Assembly (NCBI RefSeq): GCF_029690045.1
Contig: NZ_CP121464.1
Location: 2,418,001-2,482,000 of the forward strand
Origin: Janthinobacterium rivuli
GTDB taxonomy: Bacteria; Pseudomonadota; Gammaproteobacteria; Burkholderiales; Burkholderiaceae_D
DNA length: 64,000 nucleotides
Direction: 5' to 3'
This document shows, piece after piece, positions 52,567-62,027 of the stretch. Each line of letters begins with the position of its first letter. Position 1 is the stretch's first letter. The translations under genes were made by a program, and so were the position numbers. The notes under the pieces are model-generated. The model was not told the origin of the DNA and searched no databases. It saw only the letters and a program-made list of their open reading frames with translations.

Positions 52567-55500
52567 TCAAGCCGTCAAGGCGCCGGCGCGATAGGTATTC
52601 CTGCCATCCTGCTTGGCCTTGTACAGCAGCACGTCGGCCCGCTGCAGCAGTACGGCGGGCGAAATGTCTTCGTCGCGGTAGAAGGCCAGGCCGATACTGG
52701 CGGAAATGCGCACGGTGATGCCATCGAGGTCGAACGGCTGCTGCATGGCGGTGACGATTTTTTCCGCCAGCACGGCCGCGTCGTCGGGCCGGGTGATCTG
52801 TTCCATGATGATGGTGAATTCGTCGCCGCCCAGGCGGGCGATGATGTCGGTGGCGCGCATGGTCTGCGTCAGGCGCTGGGCGAAGGCGCGCAGCAGGGCG
52901 TCGCCGGTGCCGTGGCCGTGCGTGTCGTTGACGGGCTTGAAGCGGTCGATATCCATGTACATGACGGCCATCAGGTGCTGCTGCTGGCGGCTCGCGTGCA
53001 TGGCGTCGCTGAGTTTTTGCTGGAAGCCGGCGCGGTTCGACAAGCCCGTCAGCGCATCGACCTGGGCCAGTTTCAGCAGGCGCTGTTTTTCGCGCTTTTG
53101 CACGGTGATATCCTGGCGCATCACGTGAAAGCCCACCACCTGCAGCTTGTCTTCGCCGATCTGCGGGATGTAGATCACTTCCATGCAGCGCTCGATGCCT
53201 TCCTTGTCGTCTTCTTCCTCGAAGCTCAACGTTTCGCCGGCCAGCACTCTTTCGATATACGGCGCCACCGTGCCGTAGCGCGCCTCGCCCACCGTGTCGC
53301 GCACGCTCTTGCCCAGCACCAGCTTGCCCGTCAGGCCGAATTCGCGTTCATAGGCGATGTTCAGGAAGCGGTAGATCTGGTCGGCGTCGATGTAGGCGAT
53401 CATGGCCGGCAAGGTGTCGGCGATGGTGCGCAGGCGCGCTTCGCTTTCCAGCAGCGCCACTTCCGATTCGCGCAAGGTGGTGATGTCGTCCAGGGTCCCC
53501 ACGTAGCCTTCGATCTGGCCGTCGATGAGGATGGGGGCGATTTTGACGGATACCCACACCAGCCTGCCGTCGCGCTGCAGGCAGCGCAGGGTGGACTGGA
53601 ACGGCGCATGGCTGCGCGTGAGCTGTTCCAGCGCCACGTGCATCAGCGGATAGTCGTCCGGATGCAGGGCGCTGGTCCAGCCGGCGCCCAGGGCGGCCGC
53701 GCGCGGCAGGCCCGTGATCGATTCGAAGGTGCGGTTGACGTAGGTGCAGCGGCGCTGGCGGTCCAGGCGCACGAGGCCGAGCGGCGAGGCGTCGTTGACG
53801 GCGGCCAGCTCGGCCTGTTTCTGCCGCAGTTCCAGCTCCTGCTGGCGGCGCTGCGAGATATCCTCGGCGATGCACAGGATATGTTCGATCTGCTGGCGCT
53901 CGTCGAACACGGGCACGGAGACGGCGCGCAGGTAGCGCAGGCTGCCGTCCGCCAGGCGCAGCGGCTTTTCCGTATGGTCGATGACGCCGTGCTCGGCCAG
54001 GATGGCGCGGTCGTCCTCGGCATCGTGCAGGCCGAAGTCGGGCGGGAAGGCCTGGCAATCGGTCTTGCCGATGACGTCGGCGGCCAGGTGGCCGGTGATG
54101 TCCTCGGCCGCCTTGTTCCACACTTCCATCTGGCCGAAGTTTTCCGGGCGCGCGCTTTTCACGTAGACCAGCACGGGCAAATGGTCGATCAGCGACTGCA
54201 GGAAGCTGCGGTTATCCTGCAGCGCCAGTTCGTCGTGCTTGCGCGCGCTGATGTCGCGCGAAGTGACTGCCACGCCGTCGGTGATCGGCACCACCTGGTG
54301 GCGCAGCCAGCGCGTGCCGCCCGAGGCCAGCGGCAGCTCGAATTCATCTTCCAGCGGCTGGCCCGTTTCCATCACCAGCACGAAGCGCTTGAAGAAACGC
54401 TCGCCGCGCAGCAGCGGCATCTGCTGCAGCACGCGCTGGCCCAGCAGTTCGGAGCGCGGCTTGCCCAGCATGTCGGCGGCCCGCTCGTTGATGTCGGCAA
54501 AGGTGAAGTCTTCCACCGGCTTGCCTGGCGCGGGGCGCCAGGCTTTGAGCAGCAGCACGGCATCGAGGCTGCCCTGGTGCGCCGCGCGCAGCAGCGCCTG
54601 CGTTTCCGTGGCCTGGCGGATGCTGCGGCGCAGGCGCGCGCTCTGGCGCATCAGCAGGGCCGTGAAGCCGGCAATGAGTACGCTGGCGGCGAGCAGCGCG
54701 CCCACATACACGAGGCGGCGGTGTTCGAAGCGCGCCAGGGCGACGGCGCGGCTCACGCCCACCACGGCCAGCAGCGGGTAGCGCGGCAGCTCGTGGTAGC
54801 TGTAGATGCGCGGCGTCGCATCGACGGGCGGTTCGATCAGCGGTTCTTCGGACGCGTGTTCGGGTGGTCCCGGCATGCGGAAGTCGATGCGGTCGCTGAG
54901 TATCAATTGCTCGCCGATGCGCCCCACCGTCAGGCCGCTGTCGCGCGCCACCAGCATCAGCGCGCCATGCTCGTCGAGGTTCAGGCGGTCGTAGTCGTCG
55001 ACGAAATACGTGGGGTCGACGAGGATGACGATGGCGCCGGCGAAGCGGCCCCGCGCATCGTTCAGGCGGCGCGCCAGGCGGATGGTCCAGCGCTTGCCGT
55101 CCGCGTCGAGCATGGGGGTGTCGACCAGGGCCGTGTCGGAGGCATTGGCGGCCAGCGCTCTGAAAAAAGGCTGCGCGGCCAGGTTTTCCGGCAGATAGGC
55201 GTGGGCGCTGTCGAGCACATTGCCGTGCGCGTCGATGAGAGCGATCGGCAGTTCCAGCTTCGATGGCAGCACGCTGTCGAGCAGGCCCTGGCGGCGCGTG
55301 AATTCATTCAGGCGCAGGCCGCCGCCCGTTTCCTCGTATTTGAGCTTGAACAGCTGCGTGGCGTGGTCCGTCTGGCGCAGGGTGAAACTGGTATGGTCGG
55401 CCAGGGTGCGCGCCAGCGTCTGGCTGACGGCCACGGCGTCGCGCACGGCGCTGGCCCGCTCCTGGCCCACCTGATAGTAGACGGCCGCCCACAGCGCCAG

Positions 55501-55668
55501 CAGCAGGATGAGCGCGAACAGGGGCACCAGACTGATGCGGTACAGGCGGCGGGCAAGGCGTTGCAGGGGTCTCGTTATCGCTATCACGGGCGCTTGCAGG
55601 CTAGATTCATGGAAAAAGGGAGGGGCGGCGTGGCGCGCATGATAGCCGAAATCGGCTGCCTTGCGCAT
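52567..55668 (-). CDS. Membrane diguanylate cyclase with CACHE and four PAS domains
   Basis: A 1033-residue sensor enzyme making cyclic di-GMP. Order: TM1 (about 45-66), a periplasmic dCACHE-type sensor, TM2 near 335-360 (VGALLAASVLIAGFTALLM), four consecutive PAS modules (each ending in a DIS/DIT boundary such as TSRDISARK, AEDISQRR, LDDITTLRE, RQDITVQKRE), and a C-terminal GGDEF domain. The active site is RLGGDEFTIIME, and RATD five residues earlier is the product-inhibition site. No EAL domain follows. The start is MRKAADFGYH at 55668 with GAAGG upstream. The open frame runs to a GTG at 55770. Confidence 0.9.
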   Translation of the reverse strand: MRKAADFGYHARHAAPPFFHESSLQAPVIAITRPLQRLARRLYRISLVPLFALILLLALWAAVYYQVGQERASAVRDAVAVSQTLARTLADHTSFTLRQTDHATQLFKLKYEETGGGLRLNEFTRRQGLLDSVLPSKLELPIALIDAHGNVLDSAHAYLPENLAAQPFFRALAANASDTALVDTPMLDADGKRWTIRLARRLNDARGRFAGAIVILVDPTYFVDDYDRLNLDEHGALMLVARDSGLTVGRIGEQLILSDRIDFRMPGPPEHASEEPLIEPPVDATPRIYSYHELPRYPLLAVVGVSRAVALARFEHRRLVYVGALLAASVLIAGFTALLMRQSARLRRSIRQATETQALLRAAHQGSLDAVLLLKAWRPAPGKPVEDFTFADINERAADMLGKPRSELLGQRVLQQMPLLRGERFFKRFVLVMETGQPLEDEFELPLASGGTRWLRHQVVPITDGVAVTSRDISARKHDELALQDNRSFLQSLIDHLPVLVYVKSARPENFGQMEVWNKAAEDITGHLAADVIGKTDCQAFPPDFGLHDAEDDRAILAEHGVIDHTEKPLRLADGSLRYLRAVSVPVFDERQQIEHILCIAEDISQRRQQELELRQKQAELAAVNDASPLGLVRLDRQRRCTYVNRTFESITGLPRAAALGAGWTSALHPDDYPLMHVALEQLTRSHAPFQSTLRCLQRDGRLVWVSVKIAPILIDGQIEGYVGTLDDITTLRESEVALLESEARLRTIADTLPAMIAYIDADQIYRFLNIAYEREFGLTGKLVLGKSVRDTVGEARYGTVAPYIERVLAGETLSFEEEDDKEGIERCMEVIYIPQIGEDKLQVVGFHVMRQDITVQKREKQRLLKLAQVDALTGLSNRAGFQQKLSDAMHASRQQQHLMAVMYMDIDRFKPVNDTHGHGTGDALLRAFAQRLTQTMRATDIIARLGGDEFTIIMEQITRPDDAAVLAEKIVTAMQQPFDLDGITVRISASIGLAFYRDEDISPAVLLQRADVLLYKAKQDGRNTYRAGALTA

Positions 55669-55869
55669 AAGCCCTTCGCCGCCACGCCCATCGTCTGTTC
55701 GCGGTCTGTCGCTGGGCTTATTTTGCGTTAAATCAAGTAATTGTGGTGCCGCGCACGCTAAAAAAAGCACGCCGGCGGCGACAGGGGCTGGCGGCGTGGC
55801 AGAAAAAGTACAATTGCGCCCCCATCCTCATTAAAATGGGCGCTTCTACCTCCCATATCGAAAGTTGTC

Positions 55870-56241
55870 ATGCAGAGTAAAAAGCCCGATGCGGCACGGC
55901 TGGACAAGATCGTGGCCGAAGCGCGCCGCGCCGCCGACCAGCGCGAGAGCGGCTACCGCGAGCGCTCGCTGAAGATGTATCCGTGGGTGTGCGGCCGCTG
56001 CATGCGCGAATTTACGCGCGCCAACGTGCAGCAGCTGACCGTGCATCATCGCGACCACAACCACGACAACAATCCGTCGGACGGCAGCAACTGGGAACTG
56101 CTGTGCCTGTATTGCCACGACAATGAGCACTCGCGCTACCTGGAAGCGGACCGTGGCGCCGGCCTGCTGTCGGCCGAGGTGGCGCCCGCCACGCACAATC
56201 CGTTTGCCGCGCTGGCGGGCCTGATCAAGAAAAAGGACTGA
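55870..56241 (+). CDS. YajD-family HNH nuclease
   Basis: A 123-residue small HNH protein. CGRCMREF and LLCLYCHDNEHSRY supply the two zinc CxxC pairs, and LTVHHRDHNHDNNPSDGSNW is the HNH core. It is the size of E. coli YajD, whose role is not firmly known. It starts the plus-strand group with the response regulator, whose start lies 20 bp after this stop. Confidence 0.9.
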   Translation: MQSKKPDAARLDKIVAEARRAADQRESGYRERSLKMYPWVCGRCMREFTRANVQQLTVHHRDHNHDNNPSDGSNWELLCLYCHDNEHSRYLEADRGAGLLSAEVAPATHNPFAALAGLIKKKD

Positions 56242-56261
56242 GCGGGCCGCGCCGCTTCCCC

Positions 56262-56930
56262 ATGCGCATCTTGCTGACCGAAGACGACCCGCAGCTGGGC
56301 CGCGCCACGCAAATCGGCCTGGAACAGGGCGGCTATGCCGTCGACTGGGTCACCAGCGCCGAACACGCCCATACGGCCGTGCGCCTGCACGACTATGGCT
56401 GCATCCTGCTCGACCTGGGCTTGCCGGGGCAGGACGGCATGCAGGCGCTGGGCGTGCTGCGCGACAACGGCTACAGCGGCGCCGTGCTGGTCGTCACGGC
56501 GCGCGACACGGTGGGCGAGCGCATCGCCGGACTCGACGCGGGCGCCGACGACTTCATCGTGAAACCGTTCGACCTCGACGAACTGGCCGCGCGCATCCGC
56601 AGCGCCTGCCGCCGCGCCGCGGGCCGCCTGCGCGAAAATCTCGTGCACGGCGACCTGGTGCTCGATATCGCCGACCGGCAGGTGACGCAAGGGGGCTTGC
56701 CCGTGCTGCTGACGGTGAAGGAATTTCGCATCCTGCAACTGCTGCTGGAACACGGCGGCCGGGTGCTGAGCCGGGAACAGCTGGAGAAAAACCTGTACAG
56801 CTGGGGCGGCGAGGTGGAAAGCAATGCCGTGCAAGTGCACATCCACCACCTGCGCAAGAAGCTGGGGCGGGACCTGATACGCACCGTGCATGCGATCGGT
56901 TATTGCATCGACAAGCCGAAAGCGGCCTGA
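56262..56930 (+). CDS. OmpR-family response regulator (QseB/PmrA type)
   Basis: A 222-residue two-domain regulator. The receiver has LLTEDDPQLGR (acidic pocket), the phospho-Asp in ILLDLGLPGQDG, the Thr in VVTARD and the Lys in FIVKPFDLDEL. The C-terminal winged helix has LLTVKEFRILQLLLEHGGRV and VQVHIHHLRKKLG. The only kinase nearby is at 59243, on the same strand but beyond an opposing receptor gene. That kinase is of the matching QseC/PmrB type, so they are likely partners. Confidence 0.93.
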   Translation: MRILLTEDDPQLGRATQIGLEQGGYAVDWVTSAEHAHTAVRLHDYGCILLDLGLPGQDGMQALGVLRDNGYSGAVLVVTARDTVGERIAGLDAGADDFIVKPFDLDELAARIRSACRRAAGRLRENLVHGDLVLDIADRQVTQGGLPVLLTVKEFRILQLLLEHGGRVLSREQLEKNLYSWGGEVESNAVQVHIHHLRKKLGRDLIRTVHAIGYCIDKPKAA

Positions 56931-56931
56931 C

Positions 56932-56960
56932 AAAGAAAACGGGCCGCCCTGAGGCAGCCC
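56932..56960 (-). terminator. Terminator of the TonB receptor gene
   Basis: On the minus strand GGGCTGCC-TCAG-GGCGGCCC (one mismatch, 56941-56960) is followed by TTTTCTTT. Confidence 0.7.
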
Positions 56961-56993
56961 CTTGTGCTCTATGGCTGGTCAGCCATCAACGCA

Positions 56994-59147
56994 TCAGAAA
57001 TCGACGGTCGCCGACAACCACAGGCGGCGTCCGTCCAGGCTGTTGACATAGCGGTTGGCGTAGGTCAAGGTCGGCGCCGATGAGCCACGGTACGGCTGGT
57101 AGTCGATGAAGTCCTTGTTGAGCAAGTTGTACACGGCCGCGTTCAGCGTGACGCGTTTGTTCAGCTGGTAGCTGGTGCCCAGGTGCAGCATGGTGTAGCC
57201 CTTGTAGTCGCCCAGCGCGGCCTTGGCGGCGCGCGTGGAAGCCGAGGTGCCCGGATCGCGGAAGCGCTCGCTGCGGTACTCGGCGCGCAGCCAGCCGTTC
57301 CACTCGCGCGAGATATCCCACGACAGGCGCGCATTGACGGCGTGCTTGGGCGTGTCGCTCAGGGGCTTGCCCGCGTTGCTGCCGCTCTTCTGTTCGCTTT
57401 CCGTGTACGTGTAGTTGGCGCTGGCCGACAAGGTCTTGCCCAGCGGGAAGCGCGTGTTCAGCTCGACGCCGCGCGTGACGGCCTCATCCACGTTGACGGA
57501 TTGGCCAAACGCATCGACGTTGGGCCAGTTGCCAAAGCTGACGCAGCCGGGACGGTTGGGCGAAGGGCGGTAGTCGCAGTTGACGAGGCCCGTGCCCGTC
57601 GTGATTTTGTCCTTGAACTCATTGTTGAACAGGGAGCCGCTGGCCGTCCAGCCGGCCAGGTTGTCGAAGTAGGCGCCGATCTCCGTTGTCGTGCTCGTTT
57701 CCGGCTTCAGGTTCGGGCTGCCGACGAGGGGAATCGTGCCCTGGCCGCCAAAACCGTTGATGCCTGGCGACAGTTGCTCCACGCGCGGCGTCTTGTAGCC
57801 CTTGCTGACGCCGCCCTTGACGGTCCAGCGTGGCGTTGCGTTCCACACGGCATAGGCACGGGGGCTGGTCTGGCCGCCGAAGATGCTGTGATCGTCATAA
57901 CGGGCGCCGAAGGTCAGCGCGACGTTCTCCAGCACTTGCCATTCATCTTCCACGAACAGGGCTTTTTGCGTGAATTCGAATTTTTTCGGCGCCACGCCAT
58001 CCGTCATTTCCGCCTTCCACCATTGCGCGCCGACGGTCGCCATGTGCTTGCCCAACGGCATGACCAGCTTGGTGTCGAACACCTGGCTTTCCACTTCCAG
58101 GGTGCGCGCGCTGCCGGCCACGGCGCCGGGCGTGCCTGGCGGAATCGTGCGGCCCAGGGTTTCCGTCTTGTTCACCATATAGCTGCTATCCAACGTGCCG
58201 AAGCCGAAGCGGCCCGTGTGCGACAGGATCCACTGGTCGCGGTTGTATTTCTGCTCGGGACCGTAGCCGCCTTGCAAGCCCAGGGTGCCCAGCTGCTTCT
58301 TCGAATTGTCGTAGGTCTGGCGGCCCGCGTCCGCGTCGAGGATGACGGTGTGGTAGCGGTTTGGCGTGAAGGCCAGGCGCGCGCCAAAGTTTTCAATGTC
58401 CGCACGCACGGGGTTGGCGCCCATGCTCGGCACATTCGCCCCTCCGGCCGCGTCGTTGTAGCGGATGTTGGCCGCATCGCGGCGCTGCTTGCTGCCGCGC
58501 AGGGACAGGCCCAGCAGGTCGGTGGCGATGGGGCCGCTCAGGTAGAAGCGGCCGTTTTTTACGTCGCCGAAATCGGATTCTTCCTGCACGGTGTAGTCAG
58601 CAGAGATAGAACCCATCCACTGCTTGCCCACCTTGCGCGTGATGATGTTGATCACGCCGCCCATGGCGTCCGAGCCGTACAGGGTCGACATGGGGCCGCG
58701 GATGATTTCGATGCGCTCGATGGCGGCCAGCGGCGGCATGAAGCTCGTCTGCGTTCCGCCGAAGCCGTTCGGCGTGACGTTGCCGGCCGCGTTCTGGCGG
58801 CGTCCGTCGATCAGCACCAGCGTGTAGTCGCTGGGCATGCCGCGGATGCTGATGTTCATGCCGCCCGTCTTGTCGCCCGCCGCGCCCACGTCGATGCCTT
58901 CCACGCTTTCCAGCGCCTGCGTCAGGTTGCCGAAGCGCTCCTTCGACAGTTCCTGGCGCGTCAGCACCGTGATCGATGCCGGCGCCTGCTTGATGTCCTG
59001 CTCGAAACCGGAAGCGGAAACCACCACTTCGGGCATGCTGGCCGGCGCGCCCGTCTGGGCGTGCGCCGGCAGGCAGGACAGGGCGGCCAAGGCCAGGGCC
59101 AGGGTGGTGGGACGCGGCAGGCGCGCGCGGCGGGGGCTGTTGGACAT
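56994..59147 (-). CDS. TonB-dependent receptor, FepA/CirA type
   Basis: A 717-residue outer-membrane receptor. A signal peptide ends at PAHAQ. The TonB box region is MPEVVVSASGF, and the plug is APASITVLTRQELSKERFGN with IEIIRGPMSTLYGSDAMGGV. The barrel ends in LWLSATVDF with the terminal Phe. There is no N-terminal signalling domain, unlike the receptor at 39379. The start at 59147 has AGGAG seven bases upstream. Length and the GSDAMGGVINI plug fit FepA/CirA/BfeA-type catecholate siderophore receptors. Confidence 0.93.
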   Translation of the reverse strand: MSNSPRRARLPRPTTLALALAALSCLPAHAQTGAPASMPEVVVSASGFEQDIKQAPASITVLTRQELSKERFGNLTQALESVEGIDVGAAGDKTGGMNISIRGMPSDYTLVLIDGRRQNAAGNVTPNGFGGTQTSFMPPLAAIERIEIIRGPMSTLYGSDAMGGVINIITRKVGKQWMGSISADYTVQEESDFGDVKNGRFYLSGPIATDLLGLSLRGSKQRRDAANIRYNDAAGGANVPSMGANPVRADIENFGARLAFTPNRYHTVILDADAGRQTYDNSKKQLGTLGLQGGYGPEQKYNRDQWILSHTGRFGFGTLDSSYMVNKTETLGRTIPPGTPGAVAGSARTLEVESQVFDTKLVMPLGKHMATVGAQWWKAEMTDGVAPKKFEFTQKALFVEDEWQVLENVALTFGARYDDHSIFGGQTSPRAYAVWNATPRWTVKGGVSKGYKTPRVEQLSPGINGFGGQGTIPLVGSPNLKPETSTTTEIGAYFDNLAGWTASGSLFNNEFKDKITTGTGLVNCDYRPSPNRPGCVSFGNWPNVDAFGQSVNVDEAVTRGVELNTRFPLGKTLSASANYTYTESEQKSGSNAGKPLSDTPKHAVNARLSWDISREWNGWLRAEYRSERFRDPGTSASTRAAKAALGDYKGYTMLHLGTSYQLNKRVTLNAAVYNLLNKDFIDYQPYRGSSAPTLTYANRYVNSLDGRRLWLSATVDF

Positions 59148-59198
59148 GCAAACTCCTGATGGTGGATGAGTTATCGGTTGATGTTGCTGCTGCAAGCT

Positions 59199-59232
59199 AA
59201 TGGGAATCATTGATGCAATAAGAATCATTTAC
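59199..59232. promoter_or_regulatory. Two Fur-like half-sites between receptor and kinase genes
   Basis: AATGGGAATCATTG (59199-59212) and CAATAAGAATCATTTAC (59216-59232) each contain the GAATCATT core of Fur sites. They sit in the 95-bp gap between the divergent receptor and histidine kinase genes. Confidence 0.6.
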
Positions 59233-59242
59233 AATTGCGCCC

Positions 59243-60670
59243 ATGGTTACCCAAAAAATATTTCGCTCCGGATCTTGCGCAGAAGTTCTTAAGAGATTCT
59301 TAACGGCTGGCGGCGGCGTGAAAACATGGTCGCTGCGGCGCACCCTGCTGGCCGTGCTGCTGGGCCTGACCCTGGCCCTGTGGGTGGGCAGCGCCGCCAT
59401 CGTGTACGTGGAAGCGCGCCGCGAAAGCCAGGAGTTGTTCGACCAGTCGCTGATCGAGACGGGACATTTGCTGCTGTCGCTGGTGGAAAAGGATGTGCGC
59501 CAACACGGCTTGACGGGACCGATCGACCTGCCGCTGCGCGGCCAGCCGAATCCCCACCAGTATTTGCTGTTCAAGGTACGCGACGCGCAACAGCGCGTGC
59601 TGTACCGCAATGACGCGGCGACCGACATCGCCCTGTCGCGCAGCGCGCCGGACGGCCTGTCGTGGACCAGCATAGCCGGCCAGCGCTGGCGATTGTTTTC
59701 GCTGTGGGACCCGCAGCGCAGCCTGCAACTGCTGGTGGCCGAGCCGACCAGCCACCGCGACGACATCAGCCGTGGCTTCTTTTACCGCATCGCCGTGTTC
59801 GGCCTGCTGCTGGTGGCGCTGGCCACCATCGCCATCTGGTGGAGCATCCACCGCGTGTTTCGCGTGCTGCAGGCGTCCGCCGATGAAGTGTCGGCGCGCA
59901 CGCCTGATGAACTGGCCGACGTCAGGCTCGCTGGCGCGCCCGCGGAGCTGCATCCGCTGCTGCTGGAAATAAACCGCCTGTTCGGCAGGGTGCGGCAAAG
60001 CCGCGACAACGAGCAGCGCTTCACGGCCGATGCGGCGCACGAGCTGCGCACGCCGCTGGCCGCCATCAAGACCAATCTGCAAGTGCTGCAGCGGGCCCGC
60101 AGCGCGGACGAGCGCGAGGAATTCATCGCCGCCCTGGGCGCCAGCGTGGAGCGGGCCACGCGCCTCGTCAACCAGTTGCTGGCGCTGGCGCAGCTCGATC
60201 CGCAGTCGCAGGCGGAGACAGCGCTGGCGCCGGGCGACCTGGCCGAGCTTCTGTCTCGGCAGGCCGCGCAGTGGCAGGCGCTGGCCGCGCCATACGGGCT
60301 GTCGCTGGCCGTGAGCCTTGCGCCGGCGCCGTGCGCGCTGCATGCGGGCAGCCTGCATATCCTGCTGCGCAACCTGGTCGAGAATGCGCTGCGTTACACG
60401 CCGGCGCCGGGCTTTGTGGCCGTCAGCTGCGGCGTGGAAGCGGGGCGCAGCTACCTGCGCGTGGCCGATACGGGGCCGGGCGTCGCCGAGGAATTGCATG
60501 AGTGCGTGTTCGAACGCTTCGTGCGCCTGGGCGGCGGACAGCTGCCCGGCAGCGGCCTGGGATTGTCCATCGTGCGCCGCATCGCCGAACGGCATGGCGC
60601 GCAGATTGTTCTTGGCACCGGCTTGCAGGGCCGGGGGCTGGCGGTGACGGTCATGTTTCCCGCAGCCTAG
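59243..60670 (+). CDS. Sensor histidine kinase (QseC/PmrB type)
   Basis: A 475-residue inner-membrane kinase. TM1 is LLAVLLGLTLALWVGSAAIV. A periplasmic sensor of ~130 residues follows, then TM2 (AVFGLLLVALATIAIWW), a short HAMP-like linker, the HisKA domain with the phospho-His in FTADAAHELRTPLAAIKTN, and the ATPase N box LRNLVENALRYTP with G boxes VADTGPGVA and GSGLGLSIVRRIA. It diverges from the TonB receptor. Iron-linked Fur-like sites precede it. The response regulator at 56262 is its probable partner. Confidence 0.92.
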   Translation: MVTQKIFRSGSCAEVLKRFLTAGGGVKTWSLRRTLLAVLLGLTLALWVGSAAIVYVEARRESQELFDQSLIETGHLLLSLVEKDVRQHGLTGPIDLPLRGQPNPHQYLLFKVRDAQQRVLYRNDAATDIALSRSAPDGLSWTSIAGQRWRLFSLWDPQRSLQLLVAEPTSHRDDISRGFFYRIAVFGLLLVALATIAIWWSIHRVFRVLQASADEVSARTPDELADVRLAGAPAELHPLLLEINRLFGRVRQSRDNEQRFTADAAHELRTPLAAIKTNLQVLQRARSADEREEFIAALGASVERATRLVNQLLALAQLDPQSQAETALAPGDLAELLSRQAAQWQALAAPYGLSLAVSLAPAPCALHAGSLHILLRNLVENALRYTPAPGFVAVSCGVEAGRSYLRVADTGPGVAEELHECVFERFVRLGGGQLPGSGLGLSIVRRIAERHGAQIVLGTGLQGRGLAVTVMFPAA

Positions 60671-60725
60671 CGTGGCCAGCGGCCGCGCGATCCGATAGCG
60701 ATAAAACGCACAAGCGACGGGCAGA

Positions 60726-62027
60726 ATGCGGTATCTTTCTGTTATGCACAGCCCCCACCAGCCCATTCCTTCCGCAGTCCCCTCCTTGTCGCTGCCCGCC
60801 GCGCGCGCCTTGCACCTGGCCGCGCAGGGCTTGCTGCAGGCGCGGCGTAAAAAGGCTGTGAAGGCCGACGTGCTGGCCGCCATCCGACAGATGGGCGTGC
60901 TGCAGATCGACACCATCCATGTGGTGGCGCGCAGCCCGTATCTTGTGCTGTGGAGCCGGCTGGGCGACTATCCGCAGCCGTGGCTCGAGCAATTGCTGGC
61001 CGAGGGCGCGCTGTTCGAGTACTGGGCGCATGAAGCGTGTTTCGTGCCCATCGAAGACTATGGCTTGTACCGCCACCGCATGCTTGATCCGGCCGCCATG
61101 GGATGGAAGTATTCCGTCAAATGGATGGCCGAGCAGGGGGACGCCGTCGCTTCGGTGCTCGAGCATATCCGCGCCAACGGCGCCGCGCGCTCGGCCGACT
61201 TTGAACGCACGGATGGCAAGGCGGGCGGCTGGTGGAGCTGGAAGCCGGAAAAGCGCTCGCTCGAAGTCTTGTTTACCTCGGGCGTGCTGATGATCGCCAG
61301 GCGCCATCAGTTCCAGCGCTATTACGACCTGGCCGAACGCGTCTTGCCGGGCTGGCACGACGGCTTGCTGCCGCCGGAAGAACAGGTGCGCCGGCACCTG
61401 CTGCTGGCCAGCGTGAAGGCGCTGGGCCTGGCGCGGGCCAGCTGGATTAGCGACTACTTCCGCACCAAGCAGTCGCGCGCCAGCCTGGCGCACGACTTGC
61501 AGGCGCTGGTGGACGAGGGCGCGCTGCTGCGCTGCACGGTCGATGGCTGGATGGACGCCGTGTACGTGCATGCGGATCATGCGCAATTGGCGCGCGACGC
61601 GGCCGCCGGCAAGCTGGCCCCCACCCTGACGACGATCTTGTCGCCGTTCGATCCTGTCGTCTGGGACCGGCGCCGCGCGCTGGAATTGTTCGGCTTTGAC
61701 TACCGGCTCGAATGCTACACGCCCGCTGAAAAACGCCGCTATGGCTATTTCACCTTGCCGGTCTTGCGCCGCGGCGCGCTGGTGGGACGCCTGGACGCCA
61801 AGGCGCACCGCGCGCAGGGGCGCTTCGAGATCAAGTCGCTGGCGCTGGAAGACGGGGTGCGTCTCAGTGCCCGCCTGGTGCAGGACGTGGCCGGCGCCGT
61901 GCAGCGGCTGGCGCTCTGGCATGCCTGTCCCGATATTGATATTGCGCAGGCGCAGCCGGCGCTATTTGGCCAGCAGCTGGCCGAGGCCCTGCACGACGGC
62001 GGCGCTGCCGCAAGGCAGGCCGCATGA
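60726..62027 (+). CDS. ycaQ: DNA interstrand-crosslink glycosylase YcaQ (AlkX type)
   Basis: A 433-residue winged-helix DNA glycosylase that unhooks interstrand crosslinks and excises N7-alkylated purines. The catalytic Q-x-D is in VLQIDTIHVVARSPYLVLWS (Gln60, Asp62), the form seen in YcaQ/AlkX. YWAHEACFVPIEDY, MGWKYSVKWM and LSPFDPVVWDRRRALELFGF closely match E. coli YcaQ. The start may be 60726 or the Met six codons on. The last four bases (ATGA) overlap the DUF2804 gene. Confidence 0.93.
   Translation: MRYLSVMHSPHQPIPSAVPSLSLPAARALHLAAQGLLQARRKKAVKADVLAAIRQMGVLQIDTIHVVARSPYLVLWSRLGDYPQPWLEQLLAEGALFEYWAHEACFVPIEDYGLYRHRMLDPAAMGWKYSVKWMAEQGDAVASVLEHIRANGAARSADFERTDGKAGGWWSWKPEKRSLEVLFTSGVLMIARRHQFQRYYDLAERVLPGWHDGLLPPEEQVRRHLLLASVKALGLARASWISDYFRTKQSRASLAHDLQALVDEGALLRCTVDGWMDAVYVHADHAQLARDAAAGKLAPTLTTILSPFDPVVWDRRRALELFGFDYRLECYTPAEKRRYGYFTLPVLRRGALVGRLDAKAHRAQGRFEIKSLALEDGVRLSARLVQDVAGAVQRLALWHACPDIDIAQAQPALFGQQLAEALHDGGAAARQAA

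Noticed and set aside
52558..55731. Very long open frame on the plus strand opposite the diguanylate cyclase gene
   Set aside because: It mirrors the minus-strand gene in GC-rich DNA, and its translation is His/Arg/Gln/Ala-rich with no domain. The minus strand has clear PAS and GGDEF motifs.
57183..59159. 658-codon plus-strand frame opposite the TonB receptor
   Set aside because: Shadow frame. The minus strand has signal peptide, plug and barrel-end signatures and a good ribosome site.
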